Of a DNA stretch of 64,000 bases, positions 45,764 to 55,805 are shown piece by piece; position 1 is the stretch's first letter, and each line of letters begins with the position of its first letter. The notes beneath the pieces are model-generated. The model saw only the letters and a list, made by a program, of their open reading frames with translations. It was not told the origin of the DNA and ran no database searches. Source of the DNA: Anoxybacillus tepidamans PS2 (GTDB lineage: Bacteria; Bacillota; Bacilli; Bacillales; Anoxybacillaceae); NCBI RefSeq assembly GCF_000620165.1, contig NZ_KK211085.1, forward strand, positions 1 through 64,000, written 5' to 3'. The position numbers and the translations under genes were made by a program.

Positions 45764-45793
45764 TTTATATAGACTTAGTATAGCAAAGCTCAA
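45764..45793 (-). promoter_or_regulatory. Promoter of the leader peptide and rsgA paralogue
   Basis: TTGAGC (45793-45788) and TATAAA (45769-45764) are separated by 18 bases. Transcription would start about 20 bases before the leader ORF. Confidence 0.45.
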
Positions 45794-45853
45794 AGAAAAA
45801 AGGCATGTTTTCTTTTTTGTCAAGATCATGGTTTCGCTAATAAAGCGGCTCAA

Positions 45854-45905
45854 TTTCAACATCTCCGCTGAGAAGTCTCTCGTCTCTTAACGGAGTCTCA
45901 TCTCT
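45854..45905 (+). repeat. Degraded copy E of the dispersed hairpin element
   Basis: TTTCAACATCTCCGCTGAG and AGTCTCTCGTCTC resemble the left half and stem. The right half is lost. It overlaps the helD stop codon. Confidence 0.4.
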
Positions 45906-48228
45906 CGATCAAAAGTACACTCCCCGGCTCAACGTTGCGCAAAAAGGGGCTCGGTTCCCCTACACTATAAAGATGCAAGTAATGCATCGCCCGGGTGCAG
46001 GCGGTGTAGAACAATCTGCGCAGGCTCTCATCGCCATAGATTTGCGCCGACGCGTTATAAATAATGACAGCGTCGAATTCGATCCCCTTGGCCAAATACG
46101 CCGGTATGACAACAACTCCTTGCTCATATTCGGTTGATCCGGTCTTGACAAGCTTTATGCCTTCGACATGGCTCAATGCTTCGTATGCAGCGATGCTTTC
46201 CGCCACAGATTTGCATACAATGGCAATCGTATTGTACCCCTGATTCCGCAAATCAGCGACTTTCGACGCAATCGAGCGGTGTAGCTCGGTGTAATTAGAT
46301 AATTGCTCGAGCACTGGCCGATCGCCATCGCGATCAAAAGGGATAATCCGTTCACCGCCAGGCACGAGTCCGCGCGTAAATTCGATGATCGGCCTTGTCG
46401 ATCGGTAGCTGCGCGTCAAGGTGATCGCATCCGTTGCATCAGGGCCGTATAAGCTTTTAAGTGTATGAAAATCAACCATTTCGCTGGCATGGGCAAATAT
46501 CGCCTGGTTAAAATCACCAAGCACGGTCATCCTTGCTGAAGGAAACAAACGTTTCAAAAATTCAAATTGAAACGGAGAATAATCTTGCGCTTCGTCCACA
46601 AACACGTGTTTAATCGTGCTATTTGTCTGAAAGCCTTGAATTAACTCTTTCAAAAATAAATATGGAGTAGCATCTTCGTAACACAGTTTGCCCGCATCCA
46701 GCATGTTCACAGTCAATTGGCAAATATCCTCCCATTTTTTAGGGGTTTCCCCTGCCATCCACTGTTTGATCCGCGTTGGGTCGGTGAAAAGTTGCTTGTA
46801 TATTCCTTTCGTATCAATGAAACGAAGCGTCCGTATCCATTTGCGCAACGACTTCATTTTCCGTTGAACGACCAAACGGGCGAGCGCTTTTTCATAATCG
46901 ATAAACGAGTCTTCTTCAAAGCCGCGTTTTTTTCGCAAGTGGGCATAAACCTTTTGGTAATCCTCGTTGCTAAGCAACTCTATTTCTTCTCGCACCCATG
47001 ACTTCGTTCGTTCCAATTTCTCCGCTTCGTCTAATTGTTTATTGAGCCATTCCACCAACTTCTCAAGCCTGTTATGGAGACGGGGCGGGGCATCGTTGTT
47101 ATAAAACCTTTCCTCCATCTGTTTGGCGGTGATGATTGGCTTTCCCCTGAAAATCATATCTTTGAATAACATGCCGGATAATTGTAGGGACTGGCTGTAT
47201 GTTTGGATCGTTTCAAAAAAACGTGTCGACGCCTTGAACCGGATGCTCGCATTCCTCGTCTCGTATGACGGGTCGTTTGAAGCGGTCAACACATATTCCA
47301 GTTGTTCATAAGGCCCCTCTACTTCAAACTCATTGCTTAGTCGGTGATCTAAGTATTCTTGGAATGTGACCTGCTGCATATTCTCTTCGCCAAGTTCAGG
47401 CAACACATTGGATACATAGCTGTTAAACATCGAATTAGGGGAAAATAGAATGATTTGATCGGATGTAAGCCGATCCCGATACTTATAAAGTAGATAAGCG
47501 ACTCGTTGCAGCGCAGCCGATGTTTTGCCGCTGCCAGCGGCTCCTTGAACAATGAGCAGCCGCCCGCGATCATGTCGAATGATTCGATTTTGTTCCTGTT
47601 GAATCGTGGCCACTATGTTATGCATGTATTTATCTGTACCTTTGCCAAGTACCTGCTTTAAAATCTCGTCACCAATGGTGAGACCAGTATCGAATAGCGA
47701 TTGGATAACACCATCACGGATGATATATTGCCATTTTTTCTCCATTATGCCACGGATTATACCGTCAGGCGTCGCATATTCGGCTGGACCAGGTAGATAA
47801 TCATAGTAGATACTCGAAATCGGCGCCCGCCAGTCATAGATCAAAATGTTTTCTCCACTTGCATCCATGAGTGTCGAAATGCCGATATAGATTCGTTCAG
47901 CAGCGGAAGCCCCTTCTTCAATAAAATCGATTCGGCCGAAATAAGGCACTTCCTGCATGCGGCGTAGCGTGGACAATCTCTTGAAAGCATGTCTGTGGGT
48001 GCTTTGGCTTACAGACAGAGCTTGCGCCTGCTGCCTCAAACCGATGATCGTCTCAAGATAATCGTCGAACGTATCTGTATTCACCTTGACGTCATCCCAA
48101 AAGTGTCTGCGGATGTCAATCACTTCTTTCCGACGCCGGAGGGTTTCTTTTTCTAATAGGCCGATTTGCTCCGCAATCATCTCCATAACGCTGTCCAGTC
48201 GTTCTTGTTCCTGCCGAAGTTCCTTCAC
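45898..48228 (-). CDS. helD: RNA polymerase recycling motor HelD
   Basis: The 776-residue UvrD/Rep-like superfamily 1 ATPase has an N-terminal antiparallel coiled coil (1-60) that enters the polymerase secondary channel, Walker A QGAAGSGKTSAAL (about 218-230), DEAQDYSP (motif II) and late helicase motifs including TRSYRSTRP. HelD releases stalled RNA polymerase from DNA and in some bacilli affects rifampicin tolerance. GTG 48228 follows AAAGGAGTGATTGGC; the ATG at 48291 has no site. Confidence 0.9.
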   Translation of the reverse strand: MKELRQEQERLDSVMEMIAEQIGLLEKETLRRRKEVIDIRRHFWDDVKVNTDTFDDYLETIIGLRQQAQALSVSQSTHRHAFKRLSTLRRMQEVPYFGRIDFIEEGASAAERIYIGISTLMDASGENILIYDWRAPISSIYYDYLPGPAEYATPDGIIRGIMEKKWQYIIRDGVIQSLFDTGLTIGDEILKQVLGKGTDKYMHNIVATIQQEQNRIIRHDRGRLLIVQGAAGSGKTSAALQRVAYLLYKYRDRLTSDQIILFSPNSMFNSYVSNVLPELGEENMQQVTFQEYLDHRLSNEFEVEGPYEQLEYVLTASNDPSYETRNASIRFKASTRFFETIQTYSQSLQLSGMLFKDMIFRGKPIITAKQMEERFYNNDAPPRLHNRLEKLVEWLNKQLDEAEKLERTKSWVREEIELLSNEDYQKVYAHLRKKRGFEEDSFIDYEKALARLVVQRKMKSLRKWIRTLRFIDTKGIYKQLFTDPTRIKQWMAGETPKKWEDICQLTVNMLDAGKLCYEDATPYLFLKELIQGFQTNSTIKHVFVDEAQDYSPFQFEFLKRLFPSARMTVLGDFNQAIFAHASEMVDFHTLKSLYGPDATDAITLTRSYRSTRPIIEFTRGLVPGGERIIPFDRDGDRPVLEQLSNYTELHRSIASKVADLRNQGYNTIAIVCKSVAESIAAYEALSHVEGIKLVKTGSTEYEQGVVVIPAYLAKGIEFDAVIIYNASAQIYGDESLRRLFYTACTRAMHYLHLYSVGEPSPFLRNVEPGSVLLIER

Positions 48229-48653
48229 GCCAATCACTCCTTTGAAAAAATAAAAAATAAGAGTTGACTGAAGCTGGGTTTTGTTGTACAATTATAATAG
48301 GGATATTATTTAAAAAAATAGAAAAAGCGTGTTTCTATACTAATTTATCACATTTTCTCTACTTTATCAATGTATTTAATACTCTTACTGCCACGATGTA
48401 TATATAATCGATCGATACTTTAAAAAACAGACCTCTACGATTATTTAAAGTAATGCTAGATGAATCTTATTTACAAATTCTTCAGAGAACATATCTACTA
48501 TAATAAGTTTAACCTCATCTAGAGCCCCACCCCATTCTACAACCTCATTACCATTTTCGTTAGATTTCCACCCTATTGTTTTATTTTTTCATTTATTTCT
48601 GCTAGGTACACAAAAAAGAGAGCCATAAAAGCTCTCTAATTTAGTATGAACTA
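48229..48653. other. Intergenic region, helD promoter side
   Basis: These 425 bases are A+T-rich. They hold the selO terminator at 48614-48640 and presumably the helD promoter. No repeat, ORF or RNA motif was recognised in the rest. Confidence 0.35.
48614..48640 (-). terminator. selO terminator
   Basis: AGAGAGC pairs with GCTCTCT around a 7-base loop, with T6 on the minus strand. Confidence 0.75.
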
Positions 48654-50108
48654 TTATGTTCCGCAAAACGTTCGATAAGGACGATCCGACGGCGCTGGCG
48701 GCTCGGCGTACTCATTTTGTTCCGGCGAGTACGCATACGGATTAGAAAGAGCTTGAAGCAAGCGCTCCATGACGCTGTAATCACCGCGTTCGACCGCCGC
48801 TTCTAATGCCTCTTCCACACGATGATTGCGCGGGATAATGGCCGGGTTGCTGTTGCGCATCAACTCATGTACCTCATCCGTTGATTGAGGTTGCTTTTGA
48901 AGCCTAGCTTGCCAGCGCTCATGCCACTCGCGGAATTCTTTTACGCAAGATAGCGGCATCGTCTCAAGCCGATCGAGTGTCAAGGCTCGGAACGTATTCG
49001 TATAATCCGCTTCATGCGTTTGCATGATGTTAAGGAGGTCGGTAATCAAGGCAATATCTTGCTCTTCTTCTGTGTACATGCCAAGTTTCGCCCTCATGCC
49101 GCGAAGCCAATGTTGCTGATACAGATTTGGAAATTCCGAAAGCGCCTCTTGCGCCAACTCAATTGCCTGTTCCTCATCGTCATGCAACAGCGGCAACAAA
49201 CTTTCCGCGAGCCTTGTCAAATTCCAGCCGCCAATATACGGCTGATTGCCGTACGCATAACGCCCTTGCCTGTCAATCGAACTGAACACTGTCGCTAAGT
49301 TGTACGTGTCCATAAAAGCGCACGGACCGTAGTCGATCGTCTCGCCGCTGATCGTCATATTGTCGGTGTTCATGACTCCATGAACAAAGCCGACTAATTG
49401 CCATTTCGCAATCAGCTCCGCTTGGCGCCTGATTACTTCCTGAAGAAAGAAAAGATAGCGATTTTGCGCTTCTTCAAAACCTGAGAAGTGCCGCTCAAGC
49501 GCGTAATCCGCGAGCGTCCGCAGCTCTTCAACCGTTCCCCAGTTGGCCGCGTATTGAAACGTGCCGACGCGCAAATGGCTCGACGCAACGCGAGTTAAAA
49601 TCGCTCCTGGCAACTCCGTCTCACGATAGATGACCTCACCCGTTGTCACGACAGCTAAACTGCGCGTTGTCGGAATTCCGAGCGCATGCATCGCTTCGCT
49701 AATGATGTATTCCCTAAGCATCGGCCCAAGCGCCGCGCGCCCGTCCCCACCGCGCGAATACGGCGTTCTTCCAGCCCCCTTAAGCTGAATATCAAACCGC
49801 TCGCCTTTTGGAGCCATTTGTTCGCCAAGCAAAATCGCCCTTCCATCCCCTAACATCGTAAAATGGCCAAATTGATGGCCCGCATACGCTTGCGCCAGAG
49901 GCTCGGCTCCTTCCGGAATCCGGTTTCCGGCAAACACCGCGATGCTCTCATCGCTTGCGAGCGCTTCTGCGTTTAGTCCGAGCGATTCAGCCAATGTCCG
50001 GTTCAATATGACCAATTCCGGCGATTGTACAGGAGTGGGCGAGAGCTTGCTGAAAAAGCGGTCCGGCAAGCGTGCATAGCTGTTATCAAAATTCCATTCT
50101 GCGTTCAT
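48654..50108 (-). CDS. selO: Protein adenylyltransferase SelO
   Basis: The 484-residue pseudokinase-fold enzyme transfers AMP to protein Ser/Thr/Tyr. It has the YdiU signature blocks: [36 protein letters not shown], and the active region [20 protein letters not shown]. The C-terminus ends YRTFCGT, keeping the penultimate-area cysteine of the family. ATG 50108 has a GGAGATGAC site. Confidence 0.93.
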   Translation of the reverse strand: MNAEWNFDNSYARLPDRFFSKLSPTPVQSPELVILNRTLAESLGLNAEALASDESIAVFAGNRIPEGAEPLAQAYAGHQFGHFTMLGDGRAILLGEQMAPKGERFDIQLKGAGRTPYSRGGDGRAALGPMLREYIISEAMHALGIPTTRSLAVVTTGEVIYRETELPGAILTRVASSHLRVGTFQYAANWGTVEELRTLADYALERHFSGFEEAQNRYLFFLQEVIRRQAELIAKWQLVGFVHGVMNTDNMTISGETIDYGPCAFMDTYNLATVFSSIDRQGRYAYGNQPYIGGWNLTRLAESLLPLLHDDEEQAIELAQEALSEFPNLYQQHWLRGMRAKLGMYTEEEQDIALITDLLNIMQTHEADYTNTFRALTLDRLETMPLSCVKEFREWHERWQARLQKQPQSTDEVHELMRNSNPAIIPRNHRVEEALEAAVERGDYSVMERLLQALSNPYAYSPEQNEYAEPPAPSDRPYRTFCGT

Positions 50109-50292
50109 GTTGTCATCTCCTTTTGCGGCCAATCGATGCCGCGGTTCGTTAAGCTTAGTTTACGTTTGTTATGATTATTATATAAGGAAAAAATGTCTAT
50201 TTCTTCTTTCGCGAATTAAAAGATAAATCGCTCATTTTCTATGTTCAACCTATGTTATAATGAAAAGAAATTGCGATGGGGGGGAGTTAGAA

Positions 50293-50552
50293 GTGGAAGA
50301 TATACTAAAACAAATTCTAGTCGAATTGCAAAAAGTAAGCGGACGATTAGAGCGCTTGGAACAAGGACAGGAAGAAATACGATTTGAACTTATCAAATTA
50401 AAAAAAGGGCAAGAGCAGCTTCAAAAAATATCATAAACACCCTCGGGCTATATAACGAAAAAATTCTGGAATATGTAGATGACAAAACAGAAGCGTTGAA
50501 CAAACGTATGTTTACTGTCGAAACGGCTGTCCAACGCCTATTAAGGCCGTAA
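50293..50552 (+). pseudogene. Small coiled-coil protein gene with frameshift in an A tract
   Basis: GTG 50293 (GGGGGGAG site) starts MEDILKQILVELQKVSGRLE, then LEQGQEEIRFELIKLKKGQE, and stops at 50434. In the next frame after the A6 tract (50423-50428) the protein would go on as NIINTLGLYNEKILEYVDDK to VQRLLRP at 50552. Similar complete coiled-coil proteins of about 85 residues are common in Geobacillus-type genomes. Loss of one A explains the break. Confidence 0.72.
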
Positions 50553-50687
50553 GCAACAGGGCAAACAACTCTTTTTTCATATCATCCAAATAAAGCAACC
50601 AATCGAATTCCAACGGCTAACATCTGCTTTTGGATAGTCGATCTTCTTATTGTACATCATCATTTTTTATAGCTTCTGAATATGTGT

Positions 50688-50762
50688 TAAAATAAAATTC
50701 TGCACTAGCCATCCACTGTTTTGCTTTTTTCACCGCGACTTTATTATGATGGAGAATAAAAT
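50688..50762 (+). repeat. AATAAA-hairpin repeat, copy 1
   Basis: TTAAAATAAAATTCTGCAC at the left and ACTTTATTATGATGGAG with AATAAAAT at the right. Matches the layout of 52190-52278. Confidence 0.55.
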
Positions 50763-50777
50763 TTAGATTAGGAAGGA

Positions 50778-51422
50778 TCATATTTGTGCTAGATATTTGT
50801 CTATTTGTTTATGGGGTTCTTCTACATCGTCTCCGTGACAAATGCTTACAATGTGAGGGTTCAATTGTTTAACAATGCGAGCACTTTCAATCGCTTCTTC
50901 CATATTGGCAGTAAACATGGCAATAGGTGGTTTCAATTGCCCCTTTTTAGAGGTAAATAAATCCCCGCTAATGAGAACGCGGTCCTTCTCGTGATAGTAA
51001 ACAACATGTCCTGGTGTATGAAATGGAATGAGGTTTCCTATATTTTTCAATGCGCCCCCATCCGACTCCTCGGGTGGCTGTACAAGACCTGGCGGAACAA
51101 GAGACTGCGCTTTTTTTCTGCCTGGAAAAGGTTCCTTTCCTTCCATATATTTAATTTCATGTTTATGAACATAAACAGGGACTTTTTTTACATCTAATAT
51201 CTTTTTTAATCCACCAACATGATCGGAGTGACCATGCGTCAAAAGGATGCCCTTTAGCTTGCCTAGCTTTTCAGCCTCCTTTAAAATCCTCTTTCCCATA
51301 AATTCCATGCCCGTATCAACAATATATACACCGTCATCGTCTCTAACAATCCAAGCGCTCATTTTTAGTAAAAACCAACTTTCCAACTTGTAGATATGAG
51401 GGGACACCTTGAGAACTTTCAT
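50778..51422 (-). CDS. Metallo-beta-lactamase fold hydrolase
   Basis: The 214-residue protein has the metal motif THGHSDH (about 63-69), HTPGH (about 136) and SGDLF, typical of glyoxalase-II-like MBL enzymes. Substrate unknown. It starts at ATG 51422 and stands alone. Confidence 0.87.
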   Translation of the reverse strand: MKVLKVSPHIYKLESWFLLKMSAWIVRDDDGVYIVDTGMEFMGKRILKEAEKLGKLKGILLTHGHSDHVGGLKKILDVKKVPVYVHKHEIKYMEGKEPFPGRKKAQSLVPPGLVQPPEESDGGALKNIGNLIPFHTPGHVVYYHEKDRVLISGDLFTSKKGQLKPPIAMFTANMEEAIESARIVKQLNPHIVSICHGDDVEEPHKQIDKYLAQI

Positions 51423-51565
51423 TTATTTTCACTCCTTTTCCATTTCAATCACCCGTTGTTCGACATCGCTATAGGTCAGGGAATTGTTAGCTATTTTTAT
51501 TATAACTTTAGATGAGAAAATTCTCTAACATAAATTTACAATAAATGATGACTTGTAGGAAATAA

Positions 51566-51626
51566 AAAAGCTATTTCCTTATACTTTATTGTTTTAAAAA
51601 CAACAAGGTTAGAAAATAGCTTATTT
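51566..51626 (-). terminator. Terminator of the 51621-51971 gene
   Basis: AAGCTATTT (51570s) pairs with AAATAGCTT (51610s) around a long loop that itself can fold. T run on the minus strand. Confidence 0.55.
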
Positions 51627-51971
51627 TAGTAAGATACTATTCAATTCGGACAAGGAAATATAGACAACCGCACTACCACGCCCAAATTTTTTCAACACTT
51701 TTTCTTCTGCCTTTTGTAACTTTTTCAATATCTCCAGAGGAACTTCAGTGCCTTCAAAACATTTTCTGCCCTTCTCAGCTCCTTCTTCGATAATTTCCCA
51801 CTTTGAAGGATGGAATGCACAAACAACTTTTCCACCGCTAACTCCAGCGACATATTGAATATACGGAATTCTGCCTTTGTTTATCTTCCAATTTCCACGA
51901 GCAGCTTCATAGTTATCCTTACCTTCTTTTAATGCGTTATGAATTTTTAATAACCAAATTTCTTCCTTCAT
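51621..51971 (-). CDS. Conserved hypothetical protein
   Basis: The 116-residue soluble protein contains NWKINKGRIPYIQYVAGVSG and a lysine-rich C-terminus (KKLQKAEEKVLKKFG). I recognise no family. An ATG with a GGGG-type site and a matching terminator support it as a gene. Confidence 0.62.
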   Translation of the reverse strand: MKEEIWLLKIHNALKEGKDNYEAARGNWKINKGRIPYIQYVAGVSGGKVVCAFHPSKWEIIEEGAEKGRKCFEGTEVPLEILKKLQKAEEKVLKKFGRGSAVVYISLSELNSILLK

Positions 51972-52189
51972 GTTCGAACCCCATTTCTACAATAATTACA
52001 CAACAATTATTGTTTAGAAATGCTTACACTTCCTATCGGTCACCCTTCCCCCTCTTCCCTAAATAAAAAAGCGGATTCCTGTGTTTTCCTTACAGCTCTT
52101 TTTTCATCCTAACTATGTGCAGTCAAAATAAACCCTTGCCACTCCTCCCTTCTCAACCCCTCATTCCTACCCCCCCTAATTCCTTCCAT

Positions 52190-52278
52190 TTAAAATAAAG
52201 TCATGCACAAATCGCCCATTTTCTCAATTTTCATTTCGATTTTTTCTGCCACGACTTTATTATGATTGAGAATAAAGT
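52190..52278 (+). repeat. AATAAA-hairpin repeat, copy 2
   Basis: Starts TTTAAAATAAAGTCATGCAC and ends in a perfect ACTTTATT/AATAAAGT hairpin (52254-52278). Confidence 0.6.
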
Positions 52279-52279
52279 T

Positions 52280-52368
52280 GTGATAGGGAATGAGGGGGAA
52301 GGCTGGAGGGATAAGGGGTTCTCGTTCGCCTCTTCCCCTTTCCCTGCCTCCTTCCCCCTCTTTGTCAC
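52280..52368 (+). repeat. 89-bp polypurine-polypyrimidine palindrome
   Basis: GTGA (52280) pairs with TCAC (52365), GAGGGGGAAGG (52292-52302) pairs with CCTTCCCCCTC (52350-52360), and inner GGAGGG and AGGGG pair with CCCT segments. One arm is nearly all purine, the other pyrimidine. It follows repeat copy 2 directly. Fragments AAAATAAAC-N-TGCCA recur on both sides (52120-52140, 52380-52425). Confidence 0.6.
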
Positions 52369-52425
52369 CACTTTATTTTGATTTTGGCAAAGGTTTATTT
52401 TAAATGGCAGGAGTTTATTTTGGCT

Positions 52426-53802
52426 TTACACCTTTAACACGAGCTTCGCTACGCTTTCGATGTGGGCGGTGTGTGGGAACATGTCGACAGGCTGGATGTA
52501 GTCGATTTGGTACGATTTTGATAGGCGGTCGACATCGCGCGCGAGGCTTGACGGGTTGCAAGACACATAGACGATTCGCTTCGGTTTCACCTTCAAAAGT
52601 GTGCGCAGCAACGCTTCATCGCAGCCCGTCCGCGGTGGATCGACGACAACCACATCGGGACGCCAGCCTTCTTTCACCCACTTTGGCAGAACATCTTCTG
52701 CTTTTCCAACGGTATATACCGCGTTGTGAAAACCGTGGCGCGCGGCGTTTTTGCGCGCATCCTCAATCGCTTCACCGATCGTGTCCATCCCGCGCACTTC
52801 CGCCGCATCTTTCGCGAGCCAAAGTCCGATCGTTCCAACGCCGCAATACGCATCAACGATCTTTTCTTTGCCTGTAAGCGCGGCTGCTTTTTTCACTTCA
52901 TCATACAGCTTCACAGTTTGCACCGGGTTTAATTGAAAAAAGGCGCGGGCCGACAGTTCAAACGAAAGATCGCCAAGCACTTCTTGAATGTATTCGTCCC
53001 CGGCAAGCAAAAACGTCTCTTCGCCAAAGATGAGCGATGTTTTTTGTCCGTTCACGTTTTGGACGATTGACTTTACTTCCGGCAGGCGGCGCTGAATTTC
53101 CGCAATAAGCAGCTCTTGGCGCGGCAGTTCTTTTTGCGCCGTAATCAACACGACTTGCACTTCTTTCGTTTGAAACCCGACGCGGGCGACAATCGTCCGC
53201 ACCACTCCCGTCCGCTTCCGTTCGTTATAAATCGGGATGCGCAAATCCTCTAACACCGCTTTGACAATCTTCGTGACGCGGTTCGTCGCTTGATGCTGAA
53301 TCGCGCATTCGGAAATGTCAATGAGTTCATGCGAGCCTAAACCGTACAAGCCAGCGATCACTTTTTCATTCCGTTTCCCGACTTGAAACTGGCTTTTGTT
53401 TCGATAATGCCATGGGTCATCCATACCGAGCGTCGGCTTAATGTCAAGCGTTTCAACCGGAAGGCGACAATGGCGTGCCAATGCTTGAATGACGATATCG
53501 CGCTTCGCTTCAAGCTGCGCTTGATAATCTAAATGCTGCAGTTGGCAGCCGCCGCATTGCTCGTAAACGGGACAGCGCGGAGTGACACGGTGCGGCGAGG
53601 TTTTGCGTATTTTTTTAATCTTCGCCTCGGCGTACTTTGGATGAATGTTCGTCGCCTCAACAACGACTTCTTCTCCCGGAAGCGCGCCTGGAACAAATAC
53701 AACTTGTTTTTTAAAATAGCCGACTCCCTCTCCGTTAATGCCGAGCCGCTTAATCGTCAGCGGAAACTGTTGCCCTTTTTGAATGGTAATTGCTGTTGCC
53801 AT
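52426..53802 (-). CDS. rlmD: 23S rRNA (uracil-5-)-methyltransferase, RlmD/RumA type
   Basis: The 458-residue enzyme makes 5-methyluridine in RNA. It has an N-terminal TRAM domain (about 5-60), Fe-S cysteines in [18 protein letters not shown] motif [14 protein letters not shown] and the catalytic [13 protein letters not shown]. subtilis has two such genes (yefA and yfjO); adjacency to the alkA-like gene matches yfjO-yfjP, so the exact target uridine is uncertain. Confidence 0.9.
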   Translation of the reverse strand: MATAITIQKGQQFPLTIKRLGINGEGVGYFKKQVVFVPGALPGEEVVVEATNIHPKYAEAKIKKIRKTSPHRVTPRCPVYEQCGGCQLQHLDYQAQLEAKRDIVIQALARHCRLPVETLDIKPTLGMDDPWHYRNKSQFQVGKRNEKVIAGLYGLGSHELIDISECAIQHQATNRVTKIVKAVLEDLRIPIYNERKRTGVVRTIVARVGFQTKEVQVVLITAQKELPRQELLIAEIQRRLPEVKSIVQNVNGQKTSLIFGEETFLLAGDEYIQEVLGDLSFELSARAFFQLNPVQTVKLYDEVKKAAALTGKEKIVDAYCGVGTIGLWLAKDAAEVRGMDTIGEAIEDARKNAARHGFHNAVYTVGKAEDVLPKWVKEGWRPDVVVVDPPRTGCDEALLRTLLKVKPKRIVYVSCNPSSLARDVDRLSKSYQIDYIQPVDMFPHTAHIESVAKLVLKV

Positions 53803-53813
53803 GAGTTCAACTC

Positions 53814-54680
53814 CTATTCAATACTTCTCCATAAATATAGCGAGGCATAGCTCAAATACGGTTCCCAATGCTTGCTTAGCGCTTCCATTTGCTCCATCGA
53901 CGGTTTTCTTTCTAGCTGCAGCAGCTTTTGAATCGCTCGCTGCAATCCGATATCGGCTTTCGGAAACAAATTTGGCCGACCGAGCCCAAATAAAAGAAAG
54001 TTTTGCACCGTCCACGGGCCGATGCCGCGAACCGGAAGCAGCACTTTTGCCACTTCTTCATCGGCTGCGTGCGCCAATTCGTCTAATCGCAATTTTCCTT
54101 CAACAATCAGCCGCGAGGTGTCAATGATATATTCAGCTTTTTTGCCGCTAAACTGCAGCGCTTTCAGATCATCATACTCCAGTTTAGCAATTTCCTCAGG
54201 ACGCGGGTAAAACCATACGCCGTCCTGTTCCATTCCAAACGTTTTTACAAACCGTTCGGTCAAGCGATAGGCAAATTTTAAATTGAGCTGCTGGTGAATT
54301 AAGCACTTTACTAAACAAAAATAAAGATCGAAATCCAAAATAAGAGGCGTCCCTTCATGTTCAAGAAACAGCTGTCGCAACTCTGTTTGCAAGAAATGCT
54401 GCTGGATCGGTGCTAGCGACACATCCCATTGAAAAATATGGGAAAGGCGCTTTATAATTTCTTCTTTCAACTCTGGATGTGCGGCTTCAATTAGAAAAGC
54501 AGGGTTGGATTTTTCGCCGATGCTTTGCACTGACACGGCAACAGGAATGTTGCGAATATAAAGCGGCACCGTTAATTGTTGACGTTCGATATCGACTATA
54601 GAGAGCGGGTCGAGTGCCAGCCTCTCTAATACGCGCGAAAAATCATAAGGGGCGTTCACACGGATTTGTTGTTGCCACAT
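53814..54680 (-). CDS. alkA: DNA-3-methyladenine glycosylase II (AlkA-like)
   Basis: The 288-residue glycosylase has the HhH-GPD domain with [21 protein letters not shown] and the catalytic aspartate in [12 protein letters not shown]. It removes alkylated purines. It ends 12 bases before rlmD, so the two form an operon equal to yfjP-yfjO of B. subtilis. Confidence 0.88.
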   Translation of the reverse strand: MWQQQIRVNAPYDFSRVLERLALDPLSIVDIERQQLTVPLYIRNIPVAVSVQSIGEKSNPAFLIEAAHPELKEEIIKRLSHIFQWDVSLAPIQQHFLQTELRQLFLEHEGTPLILDFDLYFCLVKCLIHQQLNLKFAYRLTERFVKTFGMEQDGVWFYPRPEEIAKLEYDDLKALQFSGKKAEYIIDTSRLIVEGKLRLDELAHAADEEVAKVLLPVRGIGPWTVQNFLLFGLGRPNLFPKADIGLQRAIQKLLQLERKPSMEQMEALSKHWEPYLSYASLYLWRSIE

Positions 54681-54719
54681 ATGTATTCATTCCTTTTTGC
54701 CTTTTATTATAACGAAACA

Positions 54720-54748
54720 AAACCCTTTGAAGAAAGTTCAAAGGGTTA
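54720..54748 (-). terminator. pdaA terminator
   Basis: AACCCTTTGAA pairs with TTCAAAGGGTT around GAAAG, overlapping the pdaA stop codon region. Confidence 0.75.
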
Positions 54749-55541
54749 ATATGAGCGGAGAAAACATCATCTTTTCCGCCATTAAATCATTCAGACTCTT
54801 AAATGTATACCCTTGTTTGCGCAAATCATCAATCACTTTCGCGAGCGCATCGGCATTGTCTTTCGAAACGGTATGAAGCAATAAAATCGCCCCAGGATGA
54901 ATTTGTTTCATAATTTGATCATATGCATATTGCCAGCCTTTTTGTTGGTCGGTGTGCCAATCAACAAAAGCGAGCGACCAAAACACATGGTAATAGCCTA
55001 GCTCGCGGGCAATGGCCATCGTTCGTTCGCTAAAAATTCCGCGCGGCGGGCGAAGATACATCATTCCCTTTTGCCCCGTTAATTCCTCTGTTTTTTTCCG
55101 AACCGATTCTAATTCTTTACGTAAACGTTCATCACTTACTTGAGTCAAATCCGGGTGATGCCACGAATGGTTACCGACAATATGCCCTTCTTTCACCATG
55201 CGCTTTACTAAATCGGGAGCCGTCTTTAGATAATGCCCGGTGACAAAAAACGTCGCTGGAACCCGTTTTTGTTTGAGGACGTCTAAAATTTGCGCCGTAT
55301 ATCCGTTTTCGTAGCCGTTGTCAAACGTCAAATAAATCTCTTTTTTCTTTGTATCCCCTAAATAAAATGCATCGTATTTTGCAAGCAGTTCGTCCCATTC
55401 TTTACCGGCGGAAGGAGGTTGATGGTTTTTGCTTTTAGCAAATCCCCAATGAATTGCCTTATTGGAAATTGCAGAAGCATCATGCGGAGATGCATAAACC
55501 ACTGTGCTGAATAGTAATAACAATATCATGAACCGTTTCAT
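54738..55541 (-). CDS. pdaA: Peptidoglycan N-acetylmuramic acid deacetylase PdaA
   Basis: The 267-residue exported enzyme has a signal peptide (1-24) and a polysaccharide-deacetylase domain with TFDNGYENGYT, HSWHHPDL (metal histidines) and RPPRGIFSERTM. It deacetylates muramic acid so that muramic delta-lactam forms in the spore cortex, needed for germination. ATG 55541 follows GAGGAGGGACATC. It corresponds to yfjS, close to yfjP/yfjO in B. subtilis. Confidence 0.92.
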   Translation of the reverse strand: MKRFMILLLLFSTVVYASPHDASAISNKAIHWGFAKSKNHQPPSAGKEWDELLAKYDAFYLGDTKKKEIYLTFDNGYENGYTAQILDVLKQKRVPATFFVTGHYLKTAPDLVKRMVKEGHIVGNHSWHHPDLTQVSDERLRKELESVRKKTEELTGQKGMMYLRPPRGIFSERTMAIARELGYYHVFWSLAFVDWHTDQQKGWQYAYDQIMKQIHPGAILLLHTVSKDNADALAKVIDDLRKQGYTFKSLNDLMAEKMMFSPLILTL

Positions 55542-55742
55542 GATGTCCCTCCTCAAAAATTGGTGACCAAAAATAGTTTTTTCTTTTTTTGCTACTTTAA
55601 CCAATCCATTTTTTACATAAAGTGATGAAATGAATAAGTGAAATCGTTCAATGAGACATATAAACTATGTCCTCATGCCCATTTATCCGCCTCTATTTCG
55701 TTCCTTTTATCTATTCTCGAAACACATAAAATCAATTTATAA

Positions 55743-55780
55743 TGATAATCAATATCATTTATATTTGATAAAGATTATCA
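55743..55780 (+). promoter_or_regulatory. Two Fur boxes upstream of doxX
   Basis: TGATAATCAATATCA (55743-55757) and TGATAAAGATTATCA (55766-55780) each differ from the Bacillus Fur 7-1-7 consensus TGATAATnATTATCA by one base. They lie 26 to 63 bases before the ATG, over the probable promoter. Confidence 0.75.
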
Positions 55781-55805
55781 ATATCAAACAGGAGGGATTT
55801 TCATC

